This document shows positions 43,392 to 53,527 of a stretch of DNA of 64,000 nt, piece by piece. The translations under genes and the position numbers were made by a program. The DNA is from Virgibacillus_P tibetensis (GTDB taxonomy: Bacteria; Bacillota; Bacilli; Bacillales; Amphibacillaceae). The notes below the pieces were generated by a model. That model was not told where the DNA came from. It made no database searches and saw only the letters and a list, made by a program, of their open reading frames with translations. Each line of letters begins with the position of its first letter. The stretch's first letter is position 1. The DNA lies in NCBI RefSeq assembly GCF_036026595.1, contig NZ_JARZFX010000003.1, positions 297,382 to 361,381 of the forward strand, given 5' to 3'.

Positions 43392-45115
43392 GAGACATTC
43401 CCTCCCTGCTGGACAGAAACCATGGTACGGTAGGCTTCGACTGTCGTCAACAATTCTTCATGTGTACCAGAAGCCAGTAATTCACCATTTTCGAGGAAAA
43501 GAATTTTATCTGCGTTCTTAATAGTATGGAGCCTGTGGGCCACCGTAATGACTGTAGCAGATTGTGACAGTTCTTTAATTGATGACTGCAATATCCGCTC
43601 TGTATGCAGATCAAGGCCAGTCGTCGGCTCGTCAAACAGAATCATTGATGGACTTTTCAAAAATGCTCTTGCAAGTGCAATTCGTTGTTTTTCTCCACCA
43701 GAAAGGCCTCTTCCAGCTTCCCCTACAGGTGTGTCATAGCCCTTTTCAAGTGATTCGACCAGATGTGAAATCCCGGCTTTTTCCGCAGCGTGTTCTATCT
43801 CGTTTCTTGTAGCATTTTCCCTGCCACCTATCGCAATATTTTCCGCTATGGTTCCTGAGAACAGGTATGGGTTTTGGGAAATGTAGCTAAGCTGATCGTA
43901 CCAGCTTTTTTCTCTATAGTCGGAGCGTGACTCCCTATTAATGAGTAATTCTCCCTCCGACAAGGGAACAAGGCCAGCGATAACATGTAATAATGTGGTT
44001 TTCCCTGCCCCGCTTTTCCCAACAACTGCAACTTTCTCATAAGCAGCAACTTCTGCATGAATATTCCTTAGTGAAAAGCTGTCTTCGCCATATCTGAATG
44101 TCACTCCGTTCAGTAAAAGACTTGGTGGTTTCCCTTCCACTTCACGGTCTCCCCATGAAACAGGAAGGTCTGTCTCGGTCAACTCAGCTTCTATTTTCTT
44201 TGCCGCTCCCATACTCCCTCTTCCCGTATGAAAAGCACTACCTAAGTCTTTTAACGCAACATAGAACTCTGGCGCCAGCACCAGCATTAAAAAAGCAGTG
44301 AAAAAGGAAATATTATCGAAAACGATCAATCGAATAGACACTTCCAAAGCAATCAATCCCATACTAAGCATAGAAACGAGCTCCAGCATAAAGGAAGATG
44401 AGAAGGCTATCTTCAGCACTTCCATTGTGGCATCACGAAAACCCAGACTGCTTTTACGGATTTTTTCCTTTTGTATCGTTGCACGACCAAATAGCTTAAG
44501 GGTCGTGAGTCCTTGTAAGGTATCGAGAAACTGCCCTGAAAATGCAGCCATTTTATCCATTTGCGCCTCAGATTTATCTTTCGTTTTCATTCCTATTACA
44601 ATCATAAAGACAGGAATAAATGGAGCAGTAATCAGAATAATAAAACCGGTATACATATGTTGTGTAAAAATAACGATAAGAATAATAATTGGCACAATGG
44701 AAGAATGTATAATCTGTGGAATGTAGCTGCTGAAATAACTATCTATTTCGTCAACAGCATCCATCATTACACTGACCTTTTGACCCGATTGCCCCTGAAT
44801 AGATGCCTGCATAGGATTCCTTGAAAATTTATTCAAAAGGGATTTTCTTAGATTCCCTTTAACTTTGGATGCTAACTTGACCCCTGTTCTCCCACTTATA
44901 TAGTGAACAGCCGCTCGTGCAAAAAGTACGAGCAGTAGGCCCATTAATAAGGGCATAATTTCTGAAAAGGAATCTTTTTTCAAAAAGACCCGATCTACAA
45001 TAGAAACAAAGAAGTAAGCCTGCCCAACTAGTATCAAACCCGACAGCAAAGCAAAGACAACCAAAAGAACAAGTTTGTTTTTCTGTTCGTATGCTAACTC
45101 CTTAAGTTGAACCAT
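43388..45115 (-). CDS. cydD: Thiol reductant ABC exporter, subunit CydD
   Basis: A 575-residue half transporter with six helices and an ATPase: VGKSGAGKTTLLHV, LSGGEKQRIALARAF and LFDEPTTGLD. It precedes cydC, forming the CydDC heterodimer. AGGAGG lies 8 bases before the ATG. Confidence 0.9.
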   Translation of the reverse strand: MVQLKELAYEQKNKLVLLVVFALLSGLILVGQAYFFVSIVDRVFLKKDSFSEIMPLLMGLLLVLFARAAVHYISGRTGVKLASKVKGNLRKSLLNKFSRNPMQASIQGQSGQKVSVMMDAVDEIDSYFSSYIPQIIHSSIVPIIILIVIFTQHMYTGFIILITAPFIPVFMIVIGMKTKDKSEAQMDKMAAFSGQFLDTLQGLTTLKLFGRATIQKEKIRKSSLGFRDATMEVLKIAFSSSFMLELVSMLSMGLIALEVSIRLIVFDNISFFTAFLMLVLAPEFYVALKDLGSAFHTGRGSMGAAKKIEAELTETDLPVSWGDREVEGKPPSLLLNGVTFRYGEDSFSLRNIHAEVAAYEKVAVVGKSGAGKTTLLHVIAGLVPLSEGELLINRESRSDYREKSWYDQLSYISQNPYLFSGTIAENIAIGGRENATRNEIEHAAEKAGISHLVESLEKGYDTPVGEAGRGLSGGEKQRIALARAFLKSPSMILFDEPTTGLDLHTERILQSSIKELSQSATVITVAHRLHTIKNADKILFLENGELLASGTHEELLTTVEAYRTMVSVQQGGNVS

Positions 45116-45311
45116 AGCTTTTGCCTCCTGGGGAATTGACTAAGTGAATTAATTCACAATCACTTCCTTTAAGTATACCGAATTAGTCTGGGTGAGTAAA
45201 TGAATAATAACCGTGTTAACATAACTGTCATAGTTTCCCGTTCCTGTTTAACTTCATTTATCTGGGGGAAAAGGATGTTTAGAAAACATTTTAGAATAGG
45301 AGGTGCAACAG

Positions 45312-45734
45312 ATGGGGAAAGAAATTTTTGGACCCTATCAGTCGAAAGACGATGCAATTAATAGTGTAAACGGATTAGAGTTAAAAGGATATAAAGCTGA
45401 CAGTATCACCATCTTTACAAATCAAAGACATACAAAGGAGCTAAAACAGCGCACGGACGTAAAGGTGGAGAGTAGTATTTCGGAAAATGGGGAAGAAAAC
45501 TCACCCCTCGACAAATTAAAAAGAATATTTACGAATGACTCAGGCTCTCATCCACATCTTCATGACAAGTTATTAAATTCGAGTATATCAGACAAACAAG
45601 CAAAAAAGTATGTTGATGCCATTGAATCGGGTGAAATTTTAATCATTGCTGATAACCAACTGAGAATGGGGCATGATTCAACCAGTGATACGGTAACCCT
45701 AGAGGAAGCAATAATACAGCGGAATGATAATTAA
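45312..45734 (+). CDS. YflT-type general stress protein (GSP17M-like)
   Basis: A 140-residue soluble protein from the ATG at 45312 behind AGGAGGTG. It starts MGKEIFGPYQSKDDAINSVN, the conserved start of the heat-induced YflT family (PF11181), and ends in acidic helices. In B. subtilis yflT belongs to the sigma-B regulon. No sigma-B promoter stands out by eye. Confidence 0.78.
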   Translation: MGKEIFGPYQSKDDAINSVNGLELKGYKADSITIFTNQRHTKELKQRTDVKVESSISENGEENSPLDKLKRIFTNDSGSHPHLHDKLLNSSISDKQAKKYVDAIESGEILIIADNQLRMGHDSTSDTVTLEEAIIQRNDN

Positions 45735-45740
45735 AAAACG

Positions 45741-45769
45741 AGGCGAACAGTATCTTTAACTGTTCGCCT
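45741..45769. terminator. Bidirectional terminator between yflT-like gene and cstA
   Basis: AGGCGAACAGT (45741-45751) pairs perfectly with ACTGTTCGCCT (45759-45769), between convergent genes. Confidence 0.8.
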
Positions 45770-45781
45770 AAATGTTGTTTA

Positions 45782-47227
45782 TTATCCTGCATACGTATTG
45801 ACTACTTCATTCCTTTTTACTGCTTTTTGTTTAATAAGCTGCCTTACAAACCAGCCAGCAACTATGAGCCAAAGAATTGAACCAAGAATCATCGAGAATG
45901 TGTAATCCATATTGAAGCCTTCTGGTGCATAAAAGATATACGTACTAACAACTGCTGTCATGAATAAGGCAGGTATACTGCAAATCCAATGGAACTTAGA
46001 ATTTTTCAGCAAATAAATCGCACCCGTCCATAACATAACGGTGGCTACTACTTGATTGGTCCAACCGACATAACGCCAAAGAAATGTATAGTCGATCATA
46101 GACAAAAAGAAAGTTGGTAAAGCAACAGGGATCATGAGTAAAACCAGTGTCCACTTACCACTCATATCCTTCTTCGTAATTTGTTTCAGTAAATCAGCTA
46201 ACATCATTCTAGAAGACCGGAGTGCTGTATCTCCAGTTGTTATTGGCAGTATGATTACACCAAAGATTGCTAGAATACCTCCTAACGTTCCTAGTGTTGT
46301 AATACTAATCTCATTAACCACACCAGCAGGTCCGCCTGCACCAAGGCTCTCTTGCAAGCCTGCTGTCCCTCCGTAAAAGGCCATCCCTGCTGCCGCCCAA
46401 ATTAATGTAATGACACCTTCGCCAATCATAGCACCATAAAATACTTTTCTTCCTTCACTTTCCTTTTTAAGCGTTCGGGCTAAAATTGGGCTCTGAGTTG
46501 AGTGAAAACCCGAGATCGCACCACATGAAATGGTCACCATTAATAACGGCCATATTGGTAAATTTTCCGGATGCAGGTTGTTAAGAGTTAAATTAGGAAT
46601 TGGATTATCAAAAAAGAACATCCCAACCCCAATTGATCCAGCCATAAAAATAAGAATTGCTCCTAGAATCGGATAAATTTTTCCAATCACCTTATTAATT
46701 GGCAAGACCGCTGCAAGTAATAAATATGCAAAAATAATTAAGATACACATTGTAAAACTAAACGGTGTAATTTCTGTCATCAACTGGGCAGGTCCAGCAG
46801 TAAATGCTGCCGCTACAAGAATCATTAAAAAGATCGATATAACATTAATTATTGTTTTAGCATAGTTCCCTAAGTATTTCCCTACAAGTGTAGGATACTG
46901 TGCACCACCGTGCCTTAGGGATAACATACCAGAGAAATAGTCATGTACAGCGCCAGCAAAAATACACCCTACTACAATCCAAATGAAGGCAACAGGACCA
47001 TATAGCGCACCCAATATTGCTCCAAAAATCGGACCGAGTCCAGCGATATTTAATAACTGGATTAAACTCGCTTTCCACCAACTGATGGGCATGTAATCAA
47101 AGCCGTCTTGCTTCGAATATGCAGGGGTCTTCTGGTTATCGTCAATCCCGAAAATTCGTTCGACCACCTTTCCGTAAACGAAATAACCCACTACTAATAA
47201 CAAAATAGATATAACAAAAGTAATCAT
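45782..47227 (-). CDS. cstA: CstA-family pyruvate/peptide transporter
   Basis: A 481-residue membrane protein from the ATG at 47227, where AAAGGAGG is 7 bases upstream (a longer frame exists but lacks a site). It shows the CstA core: GVFIDDN-like start, PISWWKASLIQLLNIAGLGPIFGAI split over two helices, and SGFHSTQSPILARTL. About 13-14 helices. Family members import peptides or pyruvate during carbon starvation. A half-matching cre (CCGCTTACA near 47329-47336) lies about 100 bases upstream, which may mean CcpA control. Confidence 0.85.
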   Translation of the reverse strand: MITFVISILLLVVGYFVYGKVVERIFGIDDNQKTPAYSKQDGFDYMPISWWKASLIQLLNIAGLGPIFGAILGALYGPVAFIWIVVGCIFAGAVHDYFSGMLSLRHGGAQYPTLVGKYLGNYAKTIINVISIFLMILVAAAFTAGPAQLMTEITPFSFTMCILIIFAYLLLAAVLPINKVIGKIYPILGAILIFMAGSIGVGMFFFDNPIPNLTLNNLHPENLPIWPLLMVTISCGAISGFHSTQSPILARTLKKESEGRKVFYGAMIGEGVITLIWAAAGMAFYGGTAGLQESLGAGGPAGVVNEISITTLGTLGGILAIFGVIILPITTGDTALRSSRMMLADLLKQITKKDMSGKWTLVLLMIPVALPTFFLSMIDYTFLWRYVGWTNQVVATVMLWTGAIYLLKNSKFHWICSIPALFMTAVVSTYIFYAPEGFNMDYTFSMILGSILWLIVAGWFVRQLIKQKAVKRNEVVNTYAG

Positions 47228-47379
47228 CGCTGAACCTCCTTTAAAAAGAAATTTATAGAATATTTTAATTCGAAAAAATAGAAAAGGCAAGAAATTTCGA
47301 CATTGTTTTTAAACTATTCATAGTCAACCGCTTACATTCCGAACATTAGAAAATAAGTATTTAAAATTGCCGAAATTGA

Positions 47380-47407
47380 TTGACAATAATCCTCATTCTG
47401 CTATGAT
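47380..47407 (+). promoter_or_regulatory. Promoter of the aminotransferase-serA operon
   Basis: TTGACA (47380-47385) and TATGAT (47402-47407), spacing 16. The start codon is 48 bases further. Confidence 0.7.
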
Positions 47408-47454
47408 GAAGAATATTTTATATATACGCTAGCTTGCTAGAAAGGAGAGAAATT

Positions 47455-48600
47455 ATGCTATCAGATCAACAAATTTTAAGGATTCCCGGACCAAGCCCAA
47501 TTCCGCCCAGTGTGCAGCGTGCAATGAGTCAACCAATGATTGGGCACAGAGATCAAGAAACAAAGGAGTTACTCCAAAGGATAAAACCTGATCTTAAACC
47601 CCTATTCGGCACGGAACAGGAGGTAAACATTATTACAGGGAGTGGCACAGCCGGCTTAGAAGCAGCTGTTGTAAACACCGTTAAGCCTGGTGATGAAGTG
47701 TTAGTCATTGTTACAGGTGCATTTGGTGATCGTTTTGCCAAAATATGTGCAGCGTATCAAATAAAAACCCACCGGTATGATGTCAATTGGGGGGAAGCCG
47801 TGACATCTGATGCCATTAAAGAATACCTTGAGAAATATCCATCAATCAAAGCAGTGTTTGCAACTTTTTGCGAAACTTCTACAGGCGTATTAAATCCTGT
47901 TCAGGAAATTGCAGAAGCAGTACATACGCATTCCAATACCTTGTTCATTGTTGATGGTGTTTCCTGCGTAGGCGGCGTTGAAGCAAAAATGGATGAATGG
48001 GATATCGATATTCTAGTCACCGGCTCCCAAAAGGCCATGATGCTCCCACCAGGTCTAGCATTTATTGCTGTAAGTGAACGTGCGTGGAAGGTTATTGAGA
48101 ATAATACACAGCCACGTTTTTATTTAGATTTAAAAAAGTACCGGGACAACTTAGATAAGGACTCTACGCCATTTACGCCTGCTGTATCCTTATTATTTGG
48201 ATTGGAACAGGTCTTGCGACTTATTGAGCAAGAAGGACTGGAACAGGTTTATGCCAGACATCAACTGATGATGAAGATGACACGAGCAGCATTTAATGCC
48301 CTAGACATACCTTTACTAACAACTGATAAAGCTGCATCGCCTACCGTCACAGCAATAAAGCCAGCTGACTTTCAGGCAGATGAACTGCGTCGTATTCTCA
48401 AAGAGGATTTCAGCCTGACAATGGCTGGTGGACAGCAGCACCTGAAGGGGAGAATTTTCCGAATTGGTCATATGGGATACTGCTCTCCTGCTGATGTTTT
48501 GCAAACCATCAGTGTTATTGAAATTGGTTTAAGGAAAGCAGGTAAAACAACCGAGCTAGGCAAAGGCACACAAGCAGCACAAGAAGTCTATTTAAGATAA
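47455..48600 (+). CDS. Class V aminotransferase (serine/alanine-glyoxylate type), paired with SerA
   Basis: A 381-residue PLP enzyme from the ATG at 47455 (AAAGGAGAG before it). RIPGPSPIPPSVQRAM and the PLP lysine in VTGSQKAMMLPPG are the class-V alanine-glyoxylate/serine-pyruvate aminotransferase signatures. The gene runs straight into serA (22 bases). In several bacteria and archaea such an enzyme replaces SerC as phosphoserine aminotransferase next to SerA, so a serine biosynthesis role is likely. Confidence 0.82.
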   Translation: MLSDQQILRIPGPSPIPPSVQRAMSQPMIGHRDQETKELLQRIKPDLKPLFGTEQEVNIITGSGTAGLEAAVVNTVKPGDEVLVIVTGAFGDRFAKICAAYQIKTHRYDVNWGEAVTSDAIKEYLEKYPSIKAVFATFCETSTGVLNPVQEIAEAVHTHSNTLFIVDGVSCVGGVEAKMDEWDIDILVTGSQKAMMLPPGLAFIAVSERAWKVIENNTQPRFYLDLKKYRDNLDKDSTPFTPAVSLLFGLEQVLRLIEQEGLEQVYARHQLMMKMTRAAFNALDIPLLTTDKAASPTVTAIKPADFQADELRRILKEDFSLTMAGGQQHLKGRIFRIGHMGYCSPADVLQTISVIEIGLRKAGKTTELGKGTQAAQEVYLR

Positions 48601-48622
48601 GTTCTACAGGAGGTAACGGATA

Positions 48623-50209
48623 ATGACATTTACTGTATTAATCACAGATCCATTAAGCGAAGAAGGTATCCAAACCCTTCGAGATAATGCCCAGATGAAC
48701 ATTGTAGTCGAGACAGCTTTAACTCCGGATGAATTAGAATTACGAATTGTAGATGCAAATGCTTTATTGGTTAGAAGTCAAACCCAAGTGACCGCTAAAC
48801 TCATCAGTAAAGCTTCCAACCTAAAAATTATCGGCCGTGCAGGTGTAGGTGTAGATAATATCGATCTGGATGCCGCAACTGAACATGGTATTATCGTTGT
48901 TAATGCACCAAACGGAAATACCAACTCAGCAGCCGAGCATACAATGGCAATGATCATGGCATTATCCAGGAAAATCCCACAGGCATTTCTTTCTTTGAAA
49001 AACCAACAATGGGATCGAAAAAAATATGTTGGGGTTGAATTGAAGAACAAAACGCTAGGTGTCATAGGACTTGGCCGAATTGGTGCTGAAGTTTCTTATA
49101 GAGCTATGGGCCAGCGCATGAAAGTAATAGCATATGATCCATTTTTAACAGAAGAAAAAGCAGTTGCAATGGGGGTTGATTACGGTACGGTCGAAGAGGT
49201 TATTAAAAAGGCTGATTTTATTACCGTACACACGCCGCTTTTAAAAGAAACAAAGCACTTATTGAACGCTGAAGCTTTTCAATTAATGAAACCAGGAGTA
49301 CAAATTATCAATTGTGCCCGTGGAGGAATTATTGATGAGGATGCATTGTATGATGCCATTCTTTCTAAAAAAGTATCCGGTGCTGCTTTGGATGTTTTTG
49401 AAGAGGAACCATTTCTAGATCACAAATTATTACAGTTACCAGAAGTAATCGCAACACCCCACCTGGGTGCCAGCACAGTTGAAGCACAAGAAAATGTTGC
49501 TGTTGATGTCTGCCAGGACGTTCTCAACTTCTTAACTGGTGGAGTGGTTAGCAATCCTGTCAATCTTCCGTCCGTTCCTAGAGATATCCTTAATAAAATT
49601 GAACCATACTTTAATCTCGCAGAAAAGCTAGGTTCATTCCTTATCCATTTAACGGAAGAAGTGATCGAAGAGGTAAACATCTACTACTCTGGAGATCTAT
49701 CAGAAGTAGAAGTAGCACCATTAACCCGGAACACCATAAAAGGACTCTTAAAGCGCCATCTCGGTGACCATGTCAATGATGTAAACGCCCTTTACCTTGC
49801 TGAAAGAAGGGGAATTACCATCCATGAGAATAAGACTTCCACAACGAAAGGGTTTACGAACCTGTTAACTGTAGAAGTTAAAACGAAATCTGAAAAGCGG
49901 AGCGTATCAGGTACCTTATTAAATGGCCTCGGAGCAAGGATTGTAAAAGTAGATCACTATAGTGTTGATTTCACGCCTGTAGGACATATTCTAGTCATAC
50001 ATCACAAAGACCAGCCCGGCGTAATAGGCAGAATGGGAAGCCTCTTAGCAAAGCACACCATTAATATAGCAACCATGCAGGTAGATCGAGCAGATATCGG
50101 TGGGGATGCCATCATGATGCTGACAATTGATAAACATATGGAAAAAGAAGCAATGGAAGAGCTGCTTCTTTTAGAAGAGATATATGATGTAACGGCAATA
50201 GACTTATAG
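48623..50209 (+). CDS. serA: D-3-phosphoglycerate dehydrogenase
   Basis: A 528-residue enzyme of full long type: catalytic and NAD-binding domains (VIGLGRIGAEV; NCARGGIIDE; TPHLGAST), then the intervening domain and C-terminal ACT domain (ILVIHHKDQPGVIGRMGSLL), which normally senses serine. It starts the serine pathway by oxidising 3-phosphoglycerate. Active-site Arg, Glu and His regions are intact. AGGAGGTAACGG precedes ATG. It is in one operon with the upstream aminotransferase. Confidence 0.93.
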   Translation: MTFTVLITDPLSEEGIQTLRDNAQMNIVVETALTPDELELRIVDANALLVRSQTQVTAKLISKASNLKIIGRAGVGVDNIDLDAATEHGIIVVNAPNGNTNSAAEHTMAMIMALSRKIPQAFLSLKNQQWDRKKYVGVELKNKTLGVIGLGRIGAEVSYRAMGQRMKVIAYDPFLTEEKAVAMGVDYGTVEEVIKKADFITVHTPLLKETKHLLNAEAFQLMKPGVQIINCARGGIIDEDALYDAILSKKVSGAALDVFEEEPFLDHKLLQLPEVIATPHLGASTVEAQENVAVDVCQDVLNFLTGGVVSNPVNLPSVPRDILNKIEPYFNLAEKLGSFLIHLTEEVIEEVNIYYSGDLSEVEVAPLTRNTIKGLLKRHLGDHVNDVNALYLAERRGITIHENKTSTTKGFTNLLTVEVKTKSEKRSVSGTLLNGLGARIVKVDHYSVDFTPVGHILVIHHKDQPGVIGRMGSLLAKHTINIATMQVDRADIGGDAIMMLTIDKHMEKEAMEELLLLEEIYDVTAIDL

Positions 50210-50215
50210 ACTTAT

Positions 50216-50260
50216 AGCCACATTAAGCATGTAGTGCTTGGCTGCATGCTTAATGTGGCT
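50216..50260 (+). terminator. Terminator of serA operon
   Basis: AGCCACATTAAGCATG (50216-50231) pairs perfectly with CATGCTTAATGTGGCT (50245-50260), a 16-bp stem. The T run is short. Confidence 0.7.
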
Positions 50261-50331
50261 GTATTTGGTCGAGTTGGCTGTGGCGGATTCAGGCGGATGC
50301 TCTTCTGGTTCAGACGCAGGCCAGCTCCCCC

Positions 50332-51120
50332 TTATATGTTTATTTTATTAATAATCCCCATGACTTCTTCCAGATCAGTTACTTCATAATCTGGTAGCAC
50401 GTCAACGGCTTGCTTCTGATGATGATTAATCCATACAGATGTTATTCCAGCTCGTGACGCACCTAATATATCCGTATGTAGATTATCACCTATCATTAAC
50501 GCCTCATTCTTTTGCACACCTAATAGTTCCAACGCATGTTCAAAGATAGCCGGATCAGGTTTCCCCCTACCAAACGCACCTGAAATAACAATGTGATCAA
50601 AATATGGCACAAGCTCCGGTGTTATATCCAGCTTCGTTTGCTGCAAATCCGGAGACCCATTTGTCAGCATCAGCAGTTGGTACTTTCCCTTCAACTGTTC
50701 CAAAACGCGGAATGTTTCATTATAAACAAAAGCATTTTTCTTACGTTCCACAGGAAATGTTTCAGCTAGTTTATAGCCAAAATCAGCATCATCAATACCT
50801 AATTCTTTTAACCCTCTGGTCCACGCTTCCTTTCTATAGGAAGGAGCAATTTCCCTCAGCTTTCTAAAAGACTCCCCCGCGTCAGAAAAGTTACCCCAGA
50901 GTCCTTCAAACGGGTTAATTCCAATCATTTGTGTAAATGAATATGTTTCATAAGATGCGTATAATGACCGTGCATTTTCCCGAACCTTCTCTTCCAGCAA
51001 CTTTGGACTTATATTATACTTTCCAGTTGCCAGCTCACAGGTAGCTTTAAAAGCTTCTTGTACACTTTTTTTGTCCCATAGTAACGTGTCATCTAAATCA
51101 AATAATAGTGCTTTTAGCAT
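50332..51120 (-). CDS. HAD hydrolase, YjjG/YfnB-type pyrimidine nucleotidase
   Basis: A 262-residue HAD phosphatase with LFDLDDTLLW (nucleophile and acid Asp), LTNGSPD (motif II), GRGKPDPAIFE (lysine, motif III) and MIGDNLHTDILGA (motif IV). Cap and length match YjjG and B. subtilis YfnB, which remove phosphate from non-canonical pyrimidine nucleotides. AAAGGTGAT before ATG. Confidence 0.82.
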   Translation of the reverse strand: MLKALLFDLDDTLLWDKKSVQEAFKATCELATGKYNISPKLLEEKVRENARSLYASYETYSFTQMIGINPFEGLWGNFSDAGESFRKLREIAPSYRKEAWTRGLKELGIDDADFGYKLAETFPVERKKNAFVYNETFRVLEQLKGKYQLLMLTNGSPDLQQTKLDITPELVPYFDHIVISGAFGRGKPDPAIFEHALELLGVQKNEALMIGDNLHTDILGASRAGITSVWINHHQKQAVDVLPDYEVTDLEEVMGIINKINI

Positions 51121-51265
51121 TAATTCATCACCTTTTCACGCTTAATTTACTATTATGATTATACACTATTTTAATTTATTTTATAAAACTGAAAATTTAG
51201 GGTTGCATAACTATAGATTATAGCTTATGATAGGTATTAAAATTTTACATCTAGGGGATGGTGTC

Positions 51266-52360
51266 ATGGAAGGCTGGACAGTAACAGTAGATCGTCGTAT
51301 TACAAAGAAAGAAAAGCCAAATACAGAGCAGTTGGAATTTGGGAGAATTTTTACTGACCATATGTTTATCATGGATTACATGGAACCTTTAGGGTGGCAC
51401 GATGCACGCATCGTACCTTATCAACAGCTAACGATAGACCCTTCTGCAATGACATTCCATTATGGCCAATCTGTATTTGAAGGTATGAAAGCTTACCATA
51501 CTGATGAAGGAGAAATCCAATTATTCAGACCAGAAAAGAACTTGGAGCGATTGAATCATTCAAATGATCGCCTTTGCATTCCACAAATAGATGAAGAGTT
51601 TGTATTGAATGCAATTAAACAACTCGTTTATTTGGATAAAGATTGGATTCCGAAAGCCGATGGAACGTCGCTTTACATTCGACCGTTCATCATTTCGACT
51701 GAACCATTTATTGGGGTTGCACCATCGCATCAGTATAAATTAATCGTAATCTTATCCCCTGTTGGATCATATTATAAAGAAGGTATAAATCCTGTTAAAA
51801 TTGCTGTTGAGAACCATTATGTAAGGGCAGTAAAAGGCGGAACAGGAGAAGCGAAAACAGGTGGAAACTATGCAGCAAGTCTTAAAGCACAGGAAAAATG
51901 TACACAAAACGGCTTCTCACAAGTTCTATGGCTTGATGGTGTCGAGAAGAAATATATTGAAGAAGTAGGAAGCATGAATGTATTCTTTAAAATCAATGGG
52001 GAAGTTGTTACCCCTGCTTTAAATGGAAGTATACTGGAAGGAATAACACGTAATTCCGTCATCCAGTTACTGAATCACTGGAATATCCCGGTCACCGAAC
52101 GAAAAGTATCTATGGAAGAATTGTACGAAGCATACGTGGATGGAAAGCTTGAGGAAGCTTTTGGCTCAGGTACAGCTGCAGTTCTATCACCAATCGGCCA
52201 GTTATCCTGGGGTGATAAAGATCTTTTTATCAATAACGGTAAAACCGGTGAAGTTTCAAAAGCTCTCTATGATACGTTGACTGGTATTCAGTACGGAAGA
52301 AAAACAGATCCGTTCAATTGGGTTGAAAAGGTTAAAGAAGTAAGTGCTATTAAGAATTAA
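51266..52360 (+). CDS. ilvE: Branched-chain amino acid aminotransferase
   Basis: A 364-residue class IV aminotransferase from the ATG at 51266. The sequence is close to B. subtilis YwaA/IlvK throughout (FGRIFTDHMFIMDYMEPLGW, HYGQSVFEGMKAY, ERLNHSNDRLCIPQID, AKTGGNYAASLKAQ with the PLP lysine region, EVGSMNVFFKI). It makes the last step of leucine, isoleucine and valine synthesis. A terminator follows at 52370-52404. Confidence 0.92.
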   Translation: MEGWTVTVDRRITKKEKPNTEQLEFGRIFTDHMFIMDYMEPLGWHDARIVPYQQLTIDPSAMTFHYGQSVFEGMKAYHTDEGEIQLFRPEKNLERLNHSNDRLCIPQIDEEFVLNAIKQLVYLDKDWIPKADGTSLYIRPFIISTEPFIGVAPSHQYKLIVILSPVGSYYKEGINPVKIAVENHYVRAVKGGTGEAKTGGNYAASLKAQEKCTQNGFSQVLWLDGVEKKYIEEVGSMNVFFKINGEVVTPALNGSILEGITRNSVIQLLNHWNIPVTERKVSMEELYEAYVDGKLEEAFGSGTAAVLSPIGQLSWGDKDLFINNGKTGEVSKALYDTLTGIQYGRKTDPFNWVEKVKEVSAIKN

Positions 52361-52369
52361 TTGTACGAA

Positions 52370-52404
52370 GGCAGTCGCATAAGGTTAGGCGATTGTCTTT
52401 TTTT
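52370..52404 (+). terminator. Terminator of ilvE
   Basis: GGCAGTCGC (52370-52378) and GCGATTGTC (52389-52397) pair with two G-T pairs, followed by T7. Confidence 0.75.
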
Positions 52405-52611
52405 CTATTAACAGAAAAAGACGCCTATAAATAGACGTCTTTATGCGTTATATATTTGCGGCGAAAAATCATGTGGTTCACATCACATGTATTGCTTCAT
52501 TCTTCGTCTTACACAAATCAGCTCATCGCTTGGTAATTATATCACTTTTTCAGTGTTGGTGCTACAAGTATTTTATACATTATTTTTATGACTACCAGTA
52601 GTGCACCATTT
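52405..52611. other. Intergenic with inverted repeats, no gene
   Basis: Two short inverted repeats (CATGTG/CACATG near 52470-52489; AAAGACG/CGTCTTT near 52427-52442) but no open frame with a ribosome site. Confidence 0.4.
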
Positions 52612-52641
52612 TTGATAAAACTGTGCATCTGTAGGTATAAT
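52612..52641 (+). promoter_or_regulatory. Promoter of NRDE gene
   Basis: TTGATA (52612-52617) and TATAAT (52636-52641), spacing 18. Confidence 0.65.
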
Positions 52642-52665
52642 TAACGAAAGAGAGGTGTGCAGACA

Positions 52666-53427
52666 TTGTGTTTAATTAATTTTCATTTAAATAATCATCC
52701 AAATTATAAATTAATCGTCGCCGCAAATCGTGATGAATTTTACGATCGCCCAACTGCACCTGCACAGTTTTGGGAGGATGAACCAGAAATACTTGCAGGA
52801 CGTGATTTATTGCAGAAGGGCACGTGGCTGGGAATAACGAAAAGAGGCCGTTTTGCTGCTTTAACAAACTTTCGTGATCCAGATCAAATGGTGACCGGTA
52901 AAGCTTCACGTGGAGAAATTGTTAAAAATTATCTAGCAGGGAATACGGATCCACTGAATTTCCTTCAATCGCTGAAAAACAGCAAGGATAACTATACTGG
53001 ATTTAACGTGATTGTTGGCAACACAGAGCAGCTTTTTCATTATAATAATATCGAAAACGAAATAACGGAGATCCCTTCAGGTACACATGGGCTTAGCAAT
53101 CATTCTCTTAATACCCCATGGCCTAAAGTAACCAAAGGAAAGAAAAGGTTAAGTGAATATATAACGGATCAGGAAGTAATCCAAACTAATGTACTGTTTG
53201 AGATTATTTCTGATGCTGAAGAAGCCCAGGACTGGAACTTACCAGAAACAGGTGTCAGTTTAGACCTTGAACGAAAACTATCACCTCTATTTATCAAAAC
53301 ACCTAATTATGGAACGAGGTCATCTACTGTTTTAATTGTGGGTCATGATGATACTGTTACTTTTGTGGAGCGTACGTATGAAGCAGGAGAACTAAAGAAA
53401 GAAAATGAATTTTCATTTCATTTGTAA
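52666..53427 (+). CDS. NRDE (TANGO2-like) family protein
   Basis: About 253 residues. The TTG at 52666 is chosen because it gives MCLINF, the universal family start whose cysteine may act as an Ntn-type nucleophile after Met removal. VAANRDEFYDRP is the NRDE motif, with FSNHSLNTPWPKV-like and FWEDEPEILAGRDL blocks later. Biochemical role unknown; the human homologue TANGO2 is linked to lipid/heme handling. Confidence 0.85.
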   Translation: MCLINFHLNNHPNYKLIVAANRDEFYDRPTAPAQFWEDEPEILAGRDLLQKGTWLGITKRGRFAALTNFRDPDQMVTGKASRGEIVKNYLAGNTDPLNFLQSLKNSKDNYTGFNVIVGNTEQLFHYNNIENEITEIPSGTHGLSNHSLNTPWPKVTKGKKRLSEYITDQEVIQTNVLFEIISDAEEAQDWNLPETGVSLDLERKLSPLFIKTPNYGTRSSTVLIVGHDDTVTFVERTYEAGELKKENEFSFHL

Positions 53428-53527
53428 TACCCTCTTTACTACTCTATCTAATTCCTATAAAATTTATATGAATAGACAAGTAGTTATAATTTATTTACTA
53501 TTCTAGATTTTGAGGAGGAACACACCC

